Source: Candidatus Njordarchaeota archaeon (GTDB lineage Archaea > Asgardarchaeota > Njordarchaeia > Njordarchaeales > Njordarchaeaceae). From it: a stretch of DNA of 5,643 nt. The stretch covers positions 1-5,643 of the forward strand of contig JAHKLF010000107.1 of the NCBI GenBank assembly GCA_029856615.1, given 5' to 3'. This document shows, piece after piece, positions 1 to 4,159 of this stretch (within the stretch, counting starts at the first letter, position 1; each line of letters begins with the position of its first letter). Below the pieces are notes generated by a model that was given only the letters and a program-made list of their open reading frames with translations, was not told the DNA's origin and made no database searches. Position numbers and translations under genes: made by a program.

Positions 1-38
1 CTGTGAATACATGGGTGTTTCCTGCATATTGCTTCCTG

Positions 39-48
39 TTTATATAAT
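39..48 (+). promoter_or_regulatory. Putative TATA box for the winged-helix gene
   Basis: TTTATATAAT resembles an archaeal TATA box. A start of transcription about 25 bases downstream would fall near 68-70, leaving a leader of about 18 bases that contains the GGTGAT site ahead of the GTG start at 88. There is no clear purine-rich BRE upstream (the bases before it are cttcctg), so the call rests on the A/T motif and spacing. The rest of 1-87 shows no gene that I can support. Confidence 0.45.
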
Positions 49-76
49 CTTTTTCTCTTTGTCTATGGGTTATGAT

Positions 77-82
77 GGTGAT
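77..82 (+). promoter_or_regulatory. Shine-Dalgarno site selecting the GTG start at 88
   Basis: GGTGAT matches the core of the archaeal Shine-Dalgarno consensus (GGAGGTGAT) and ends 5 bases before the GTG at 88. The ATGs nearby are unusable: the ones in this leader read quickly into stops. This supports the GTG start. Confidence 0.6.
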
Positions 83-87
83 GGATA

Positions 88-537
88 GTGGATAACTCTG
101 GGATCACAATAAAGCTTCGTAAGGGTGACATGGAACTAGAGATCATGGTAGGTAAAGAGGTCGATGAGAGACAAATAAAAGCGATTCAGAAATTACTTTT
201 ACCCTTTGCAGAATCAATTACGAATGATCATGCTAGGAGAGAGAATAGGAAAGAAAAAAGGGAGGGGGATTTATCGATGTATGATAAATTAAAGAATGCG
301 ATCTCCGTGGCTTTTCGATATGGGCAATGGTTTACGAGTCTTGACGCTCAGGAAATCTTTGAGGAATTCTATGGTGAACAGATCAGATTATCGACATGTT
401 CAACTTACTTAAGAAGACTAGAGGATGAGGGATTCTTAGTTTCTAGGAAAATTGGAAAATTAGTCGAATATAGATTGGTAATTGATGCTAAGGATGAGGG
501 ATTAGTGAGGGATGTTAGAGGAGAAATGAGAACTTAA
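88..537 (+). CDS. Small winged-helix DNA-binding protein with an unrecognised N-terminal domain
   Basis: This 149-residue protein is a probable DNA-binding regulator; its target is unknown. Residues 1-47 look like two short strands (ITIKLRKGDMELEIMV) followed by a helix (ERQIKAIQKLLLPFAESI). I do not recognise this part. A very charged linker (about 46-62) leads to a winged helix-turn-helix at 64-135: a helix pair around YGQWFTSLDAQEIFEEFYG, a probable recognition helix at 101-117 (LSTCSTYLRRLEDEGFL) and a wing at 118-131 (VSRKIGKLVEYRLV). The pattern resembles small archaeal MarR/PadR-like regulators, but I cannot assign a family. No membrane segment or metal-binding cluster is visible. The GTG start is supported by GGTGAT at 77-82. 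A second start at M64 (ATG 277-279) is preceded by a strong GGGAGGGGG run and could yield the winged helix alone. The last 11 codons overlap the opposite-strand HPS-like gene. Confidence 0.8.
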   Translation: MDNSGITIKLRKGDMELEIMVGKEVDERQIKAIQKLLLPFAESITNDHARRENRKEKREGDLSMYDKLKNAISVAFRYGQWFTSLDAQEIFEEFYGEQIRLSTCSTYLRRLEDEGFLVSRKIGKLVEYRLVIDAKDEGLVRDVRGEMRT

Positions 538-1176
538 GATTAATTGCTTAAATCTTTTAGTCATTTCCTCAGGATTTTGAGCCTTATATATAGCACTGCC
601 AACAATTATAAGCGCGGGTGATACGGCAAGCACGTATTTTATGTTATCTAGATTTATCCCACCTGCAACAGCTAATTTTCTAGCAGGAATCATGCGAGTT
701 CTCTCTTTTAGTTTCATAGTAACGTTAACTCCTCGAGATTGTTCATCAAGACCAGTATGGATTAAAATGAAATCAACTCCCAAATCCAAACTTTTTTGAA
801 TGTCGCTTTTGACATCCTGGGAAAGAATTAGATCAGCAATTACACCACCGCTGTACTCCTTAGCTGCATCAATGGCCCCAGTAATAGTGTTCGTAGATGC
901 CGTTGCTAGTACTGTAACATAATCAGCGCCGTTCTCAAAGGCGATTAGTGCTGATAGATAGCCAGCATCAGCTATTTTTAAATCCGCTACAACTGGTATT
1001 TCGTCATTTAGGCCTTTAAACACATTTATTACAGTTTTTACTCCGTATTTTTGGAGGAGCGGTGTACCTGCTTCTATTAAGTCGGCTTCTCCTTTTATTG
1101 CGGATGTAGCTACTCGGACCGCTTTTTTAAGATCTGTTACGTCAATTGCTACCTGTAATAATGGTTTGTTTGTCAT
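502..1176 (-). CDS. hps: 3-hexulose-6-phosphate synthase-like enzyme (OMP decarboxylase superfamily)
   Basis: Members of this family interconvert ribulose 5-phosphate plus formaldehyde and D-arabino-3-hexulose 6-phosphate. In many archaea the pathway runs in reverse to make ribulose 5-phosphate for nucleotides. The protein is a single beta/alpha barrel of 224 residues, close to the family's usual 205-215 plus a short tail. Numbering from the ATG at 1176: LLQVAID gives the first-strand Asp12; IEAGTPL carries Glu35; ADLKIADAG holds the Asp65-x-Lys67-x-x-Asp70 catalytic set; IHTGLDEQSRG contains His140 and the HPS-typical DEQ; AVAGGI and IVGSAIY form the phosphate-binding loops near the C-terminus. 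A GTG at 1185 is an alternative start that would overlap Pelota by 7 bases; I prefer the ATG because it lies nearer the usual family N-terminus. No isomerase (PHI) or Fae gene is visible beside it. A related keto-gulonate-phosphate decarboxylase activity is possible but fits the motifs less well. Confidence 0.85.
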   Translation of the reverse strand: MTNKPLLQVAIDVTDLKKAVRVATSAIKGEADLIEAGTPLLQKYGVKTVINVFKGLNDEIPVVADLKIADAGYLSALIAFENGADYVTVLATASTNTITGAIDAAKEYSGGVIADLILSQDVKSDIQKSLDLGVDFILIHTGLDEQSRGVNVTMKLKERTRMIPARKLAVAGGINLDNIKYVLAVSPALIIVGSAIYKAQNPEEMTKRFKQLILSSHFSSNIPH

Positions 1177-1178
1177 TT

Positions 1179-2246
1179 TTACCACTTCTTCAAAGGGTAT
1201 TTGAGAATTGCGGCGATCCCTCCTAGTGATGCAAATTGTTTTCCAGATGGATGCATTGTGCTAATTAATATTACTTCACATCTCGTAGTTTTAGCTTTTT
1301 TTATTATGTTTAAGATTCTATCACGTAATTCTTTATCGACGGTATTTATTAGTCTCATTGAAACTAAGAGGGTTCTAGCTAGTCCGTAATTCACTACTTC
1401 TTCTACCTCGTTTAGTCCGTAGACTGCTAAATTATCCTTCTTTCCTATGTGCATTAATAATTCCTCTATGAGTGCAGTTTCCTTAGATACTCTCTGATCA
1501 CTCAACACTTTATCGGGGGTTCCTCTCCTGATCACTTCATAAATTCCAGCAGCTGTACCACTTGTAACGCTATCAATAACAATGGGCACCTTTCTAGAAA
1601 GCTTTTCTTTAAGATATTCCTGGAAGTATTCCTTCGTGAAACCGGGGCCGGCAATGATAATTGCTATTGGATCAATCTGATTCATTAGCTCATTGATGGC
1701 ATCTAATATCTGTGAGAAGAATGCTTTCAATAGGGAGTCGTACTCATCTGCTCCTTTCGATATATTTTTACGGATTGTTGCATAAATGCGAACACCATAA
1801 GATGTAAGAATGCCTATAGTCGCTTCTCCTTCCTCAATTGCTATAATTAAAATTGGTCTATGCCCAGCAATTTTTTCAGCTTCTCTTAATATCTCTAGAT
1901 CTTCATCGGTGAATCCTCCTGGGCGTTCGATTTGAATTGTATCCCCAACTTTAACGTTAATAGTGTGATGGGATCCTATTGAGACAAATTTTTCGGGACC
2001 ACTTCTGATAAGACCTCTTACTCTAAGGCGCTCAGCGAATTCGTGGAAACTTACTGCTTTTACTTCTATTGTTAGGATCATGGATTTCCTGAAGGCTTCG
2101 CCCTCCCTAATTTTTATTTTTCGCGAAGTTCTTGCCGTGACGAAATCTCCGGGAGCGATGAAGTTGAACAGTACGTAGAGATCATCGAGATTATCAACGT
2201 GTATAACGATAAGTCCTCGTTTCTTATCCAGATCAACTATTCGCAA
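1179..2246 (-). CDS. pelA: Pelota (Dom34-like) ribosome rescue factor
   Basis: Archaeal Pelota works in the cytoplasm with aEF1A-GTP and ABCE1 to split stalled ribosomes. The protein has the three-domain layout: an Sm-like domain 1 (about 1-125; NLDDLYVLF, then APGDFVTARTSRK), a central domain (about 130-265; EGEATIGIL, IIIAGPGFTKEYF, SVTSGTAAGIYEVIRRG) and a C-terminal domain (about 270-355; ARTLLVS, TMHPSGKQF, LGGIAAILKYP). The GGQ peptide-release motif of eRF1 is absent, as expected for Pelota. I chose TTG at 2246: counting from it, MRIVDLDKKRG aligns without a gap to the family N-terminus (M-K-I-L-x-x-D-L-K-x-G), and a GGGTG site ends 6 bases upstream. A GTG at 2255 would add three residues (MLL) but is itself part of that site. 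The stop lies 2 bases before the HPS ATG, so the two genes are probably co-transcribed. Length (355 residues) is normal. Confidence 0.93.
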   Translation of the reverse strand: MRIVDLDKKRGLIVIHVDNLDDLYVLFNFIAPGDFVTARTSRKIKIREGEAFRKSMILTIEVKAVSFHEFAERLRVRGLIRSGPEKFVSIGSHHTINVKVGDTIQIERPGGFTDEDLEILREAEKIAGHRPILIIAIEEGEATIGILTSYGVRIYATIRKNISKGADEYDSLLKAFFSQILDAINELMNQIDPIAIIIAGPGFTKEYFQEYLKEKLSRKVPIVIDSVTSGTAAGIYEVIRRGTPDKVLSDQRVSKETALIEELLMHIGKKDNLAVYGLNEVEEVVNYGLARTLLVSMRLINTVDKELRDRILNIIKKAKTTRCEVILISTMHPSGKQFASLGGIAAILKYPLKKW

Positions 2247-2281
2247 TAATAGCACCCTAAAGAATACGAGTAGTGATGATT

Positions 2282-2291
2282 GAAATTTTAG
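2282..2291 (-). promoter_or_regulatory. Weak TATA-like box upstream of Pelota
   Basis: On the minus strand CTAAAATTTC is centred about 40 bases before the TTG start at 2246, which would place transcription initiation near 2260 with a short leader holding the GGGTG ribosome site. The motif is poor. Because no T-run follows the tRNA-Leu 3' end, read-through from that gene into Pelota is an alternative. The gap 2247-2303 otherwise holds nothing I recognise. Confidence 0.25.
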
Positions 2292-2303
2292 AATTTAGGT
2301 TTT

Positions 2304-2411
2304 TGGTGCGGGGGGCGGGATTCGAACCCGCGAAGGCCTGCGCCACCGGATCTTGAGTCCGTCCTCTATTTGGAGGTGTCCGGCCCCTTTGACCTGCTCG
2401 GGTACCCCCGC
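2304..2411 (-). tRNA. tRNA-Leu(CAA) with a 21-nt intron and encoded CCA
   Basis: On the minus strand the acceptor arm GCGGGGG (2411-2405) pairs fully with CCCCCGC (2314-2308), followed by discriminator A and an encoded CCA (2306-2304). The T arm is GCGGG-TTCGAAT-CCCGC. The D arm has CCC paired with GGG around AGGTCAAA, and a class II variable arm (GGC-GCAG-GCC) marks a leucine or serine tRNA. After removal of 21 bases the anticodon arm is CCGGA-CTCAAGA-TCCGG with anticodon CAA (bases 2355-2353), which reads UUG. The overall sequence, including TACCCGAGC and the D loop, is typical of archaeal tRNA-Leu. Mature length would be 84 plus CCA. The gene lies upstream of Pelota on the same strand. Confidence 0.95.
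2357..2377 (-). other. tRNA-Leu intron at non-canonical position 32/33
   Basis: The 21-nt insert is flanked by a direct repeat of CGGAC, so the mature sequence is the same for any cut inside the repeat. Folding favours one site. CCTC pairs with GAGG around a 6-nt loop; before it, a 3-nt bulge ACA; then a central helix where exon CCGG faces intron ACGG (three pairs plus a G-A mismatch); then a 3-nt bulge ACT. Cutting each bulge between its second and third base removes exactly 21 nt and joins C32 to T33. The outer exon helix is almost absent, so this is a relaxed bulge-helix-bulge motif. The cut position is inferred from this fold. Confidence 0.7.
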
Positions 2412-2429
2412 GTTCTTATTCAAAACATC

Positions 2430-2438
2430 ATATAAATA
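2430..2438 (-). promoter_or_regulatory. TATA box for tRNA-Leu
   Basis: On the minus strand TATTTATAT lies about 20-27 bases ahead of the first base of the tRNA at 2411, the correct distance for initiation at or next to the mature 5' end. This is the cleanest promoter-like motif in the window. The remainder of the 2412-2583 gap holds no gene that I can support. Confidence 0.55.
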
Positions 2439-2545
2439 GGAAATCATTGATAAATTTTATTGACAGAATGAAAACGAGTTCGGTTTCTCCTTGTAATGAA
2501 CTACTACTGCGAAAAAGTTTCCAGTTGATAAACGTATTACAGAGA

Positions 2546-2584
2546 ACATCTAAGAGAAGGATTTTTCTGTGCACTCTAAGATGT
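2546..2584 (-). repeat. Inverted repeat forming a hairpin directly 3' of tRNA-Val
   Basis: ACATCTAAGAG (2546-2556) and CTCTAAGATGT (2574-2584) pair in 10 of 11 positions around a 17-base loop. In the minus-strand transcript this is an ACATCTTAGAG / CTCTTAGATGT stem with one U-U mismatch, beginning at the last base of the encoded CCA. It could assist 3' processing or termination, but no T-run follows it, so a role as a terminator is only a guess. Confidence 0.4.
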
Positions 2585-2679
2585 GGTGGGGCCGGGCGGA
2601 TTTGAACCGCCGACCTTCCGGTTTCTCACCGCGATGCGGTTGTAAGCCGGACGTCCTAGCCAGTCTAGACCACGGCCCC
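2584..2679 (-). tRNA. tRNA-Val(TAC) with an 18-nt intron and encoded CCA
   Basis: On the minus strand the acceptor arm GGGGCCG (2679-2673) pairs with CGGCCCC (2594-2588), then discriminator A (2587) and encoded CCA (2586-2584). The T arm is GGCGG-TTCAAAT-CCGCC and the D arm region TGGTCTAGACTGGCTAGGAC is typical of archaeal tRNA-Val. The anticodon stem TCCGG/CCGGA encloses loop CTTACA-A after removal of the intron, giving anticodon TAC (bases 2644-2642). Mature length would be 75 plus CCA. A T/A-rich element TTTTAAAA about 33-40 bases upstream (2712-2720) may be its TATA box. It lies between Top6A and tRNA-Leu, all on the minus strand. Confidence 0.95.
2623..2640 (-). other. tRNA-Val intron at canonical position 37/38
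   Basis: The sequence folds into a strict bulge-helix-bulge. The outer exon helix is TCCGG with CCGGA; the 3' bulge is AAA; the central 4-bp helix is CTTA (exon, part of the anticodon loop) with TGAG (intron, one U-G pair); the 5' bulge is CAA; the inner helix is CCGC with GCGG closing a 3-base loop ATC. Cutting each bulge between its second and third base removes 18 nt and joins A37 to A38, the canonical archaeal position. The splice sites therefore follow directly from the sequence. Confidence 0.9.
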
Positions 2680-2711
2680 TTTCCGGTTTTTATTTTATTC
2701 ATTATGATTTC

Positions 2712-2720
2712 TTTTAAAAT
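2712..2720 (-). promoter_or_regulatory. Possible TATA box for tRNA-Val
   Basis: On the minus strand ATTTTAAAAG lies 33-41 bases ahead of the tRNA 5' end at 2679, so transcription would begin about 10 bases upstream of the mature end. The flanking DNA is generally A/T-rich, which makes the motif weak evidence. The rest of the 2680-2819 gap carries only a short A/T-rich imperfect palindrome (2761-2779, AGATT/AATCT arms) 41-59 bases past the Top6A stop, without a T-run that would mark a terminator. Confidence 0.25.
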
Positions 2721-2819
2721 TTATTGTGTTTTAGCTTTTGTACAGTGTGTTCTCTGAGCCAGATTTTAAATTTTAATCTCTAACATAGATGCATTGCTAT
2801 CTTTGTTTTGAAAATATCT

Positions 2820-4013
2820 TTAGATCCAATCTCCAGTTTCTAGTTTTTCTGGGAGATACTCCTGCGTTAGATACCTAAATCCTTTACTTGCTAAAGCTTG
2901 GATTTCCGCTTTTTCTCGCATTTTAAGCATAAGTTCTATTTCAGCCTTATATTTAGGACGCCTTTGAATAAATTCTTCCTTCAGGAGCTGTTTTCCTCTT
3001 TCTATGTCTTTCTTACTCATAGGTATCCTAACAGTTTTTGGAATCTTATATCTATCTAAGTCACTAGGACGAACGCCTAACCATTTTATATCGGGAATGG
3101 TTAAGAATGGTGTTTCATAACTCATTCTTTTTGAACCCACAGCGTAAACAAGCATGATGTGAACTCCGAACGGATCTGAATCCACTAATGCGAATACTGG
3201 TAACTTTAGCTCCTTAACTAAAAGTTTAAGGAACATCCTAGTTCCAATATCGGGTTGTCCTTTGCCAGTAATTATTATGCATGGAAATTTTTCGTAAAAT
3301 TTATCTTCTGCCAACCTAAGGAATGCGGCATCTTTTTCAACAACCAGTATGAATTCAGCATCACTATCTATATCAAAAATTCTATCAACAAGAGGAGAAA
3401 TTGCCCATCCTCCGGTTCCAAGCCTGGTGCAATCTATTTCGTGGACATCGGATCCAACTCTTTCTTTAAATCTAAGTTTTCCTATCACAGCTCCTTTTGC
3501 AGCAGCTACTACGTGCAATGAATTTCTTTCAACACCAAGCATGGCTGCGACATCTTCAAGCGCATCGTCACTTTCTCTTTGATCCTGGAAGAGTACAACA
3601 TCATTGTAAAATACTTCTCTTTTAGTAGCGTGGATATCTGCTTCCAATAATTCATGAATTATACTTAAGATACGGGCTGTAATTGTGGCTTCTCTAACAG
3701 ATTTAGCTGACAGAAAGCTTCGCTTCCTGTATTTTTTGCGTAAATAAACCATATCGCTTTTTGGATCATAAATTACGTTATCTGGAGATCGATCGGGTAT
3801 GCTGAAATAAGGTTCTTCTCCATTAAGTATCTTTGCAAAAAAATCTTCCAGTACTTGATGCACTCTTTTATGAACCTCTTCTGGAGGGAGAGACTTCACT
3901 TCGATAACATCTTCTGGTATTTTTATTTTTTTGACGGGTTTATTCAGAGATTTTCTTAGTTGTCTTACCTTTTTGAGTATTCTGTCGATTTCGGAAATTC
4001 TTTTTTTAGGCAT
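2820..4013 (-). CDS. top6A: DNA topoisomerase VI subunit A (Spo11-like)
   Basis: Top6A is the DNA-cleaving half of the type IIB topoisomerase, an A2B2 enzyme that relaxes and decatenates DNA using ATP hydrolysed by Top6B. The protein is 397 residues, normal for the family. After a basic N-terminal region (KKRISEIDRILKKVRQLRK) comes the CAP/winged-helix domain with the nucleophilic Tyr136 in TKREVFYND, then the Toprim domain with Glu226 (VVEKDAAF) and the acidic pair Asp278/Asp280 in ALVDSDPFGVHI, which bind Mg2+. The C-terminus YLPEKLETGDWI is typical of Top6A. The reading frame stays open upstream to 4067, but I chose the ATG at 4013 because a good ribosome site (GAGAGGT, 4020-4026) sits 6 bases before it and the extra 18 residues look unlike the family. 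No Top6B is adjacent in the window; in many archaea the two genes are paired. Confidence 0.95.
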   Translation of the reverse strand: MPKKRISEIDRILKKVRQLRKSLNKPVKKIKIPEDVIEVKSLPPEEVHKRVHQVLEDFFAKILNGEEPYFSIPDRSPDNVIYDPKSDMVYLRKKYRKRSFLSAKSVREATITARILSIIHELLEADIHATKREVFYNDVVLFQDQRESDDALEDVAAMLGVERNSLHVVAAAKGAVIGKLRFKERVGSDVHEIDCTRLGTGGWAISPLVDRIFDIDSDAEFILVVEKDAAFLRLAEDKFYEKFPCIIITGKGQPDIGTRMFLKLLVKELKLPVFALVDSDPFGVHIMLVYAVGSKRMSYETPFLTIPDIKWLGVRPSDLDRYKIPKTVRIPMSKKDIERGKQLLKEEFIQRRPKYKAEIELMLKMREKAEIQALASKGFRYLTQEYLPEKLETGDWI

Positions 4014-4019
4014 ACTCGT

Positions 4020-4026
4020 ACCTCTC
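4020..4026 (-). promoter_or_regulatory. Shine-Dalgarno site deciding the Top6A start
   Basis: GAGAGGT on the minus strand ends 6 bases before ATG 4013-4011. It is the strongest ribosome-binding match among the annotated starts and argues against the 18-residue longer reading frame. Confidence 0.75.
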
Positions 4027-4050
4027 TTAAGTATTTGTAATGTCTGATTT

Positions 4051-4066
4051 TGCATTAAACAATGCA
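4051..4066. promoter_or_regulatory. Perfect inverted repeat in the Top6A / ATPase-I divergent gap
   Basis: TGCATT-AAAC-AATGCA has 6-bp perfect arms around a 4-base spacer. It lies about 38-53 bases upstream of the Top6A ATG, where the Top6A promoter should be, so a dimeric regulator could bind here. It might equally be chance in A/T-rich DNA. The gap (4014-4159) contains no gene. Confidence 0.25.
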
Positions 4067-4124
4067 TCGAGTTGTTTATTTTATTTGTGCATCACATTTT
4101 TATTGATATTGGTAGTAATGTTAG

Positions 4125-4138
4125 CAGAGGTTTTAAAT
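4125..4138 (+). promoter_or_regulatory. BRE/TATA-like promoter for ATPase subunit I
   Basis: CAGAGG followed by TTTTAAAT gives a purine-rich BRE-like stretch joined to a TATA-like box centred near 4135. The usual 25-27 base distance puts initiation at about 4160-4162, the start codon itself, so the transcript may be leaderless or nearly so. A GGTG at 4149-4152, 7 bases before the ATG, would be a ribosome site only if transcription starts further upstream. Confidence 0.4.
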
Positions 4139-4159
4139 TGATATCTTTGGTGCAATGGA

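Noticed and set aside
1201..1389. Plus-strand open frame of 62 codons
   Set aside because: It lies wholly inside Pelota on the opposite strand and has no ribosome site or family resemblance.
2304..2679. tRNA genes as integration sites for a mobile element
   Set aside because: No integrase gene, no repeated tRNA 3' end, and the flanking genes are ordinary conserved housekeeping genes.
2569..2757. Open reading frame of 62 codons on the plus strand
   Set aside because: It runs antisense through tRNA-Val and its intron; the protein (for example ADLNRRPSG) is the usual artefact of translating a tRNA gene in reverse.
2788..2796. 9-mer CAATGCATC in inverted orientation at both ends of Top6A (also 4060-4068)
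   Set aside because: Nine bases containing the palindrome ATGCAT are easily expected by chance in A/T-rich DNA; kept only as a note to the operator finding.
3255..3582. Two plus-strand open frames of 77 and 88 codons
   Set aside because: Both are antisense to the Toprim part of Top6A, are rich in Ser/Ala or Asn/Ser, and overlap each other.
4014..4067. 18-residue N-terminal extension of Top6A (MHCLMQNQ...)
   Set aside because: It overlaps the expected promoter region and the ribosome site GAGAGGT; the ATG at 4013 fits the family better.
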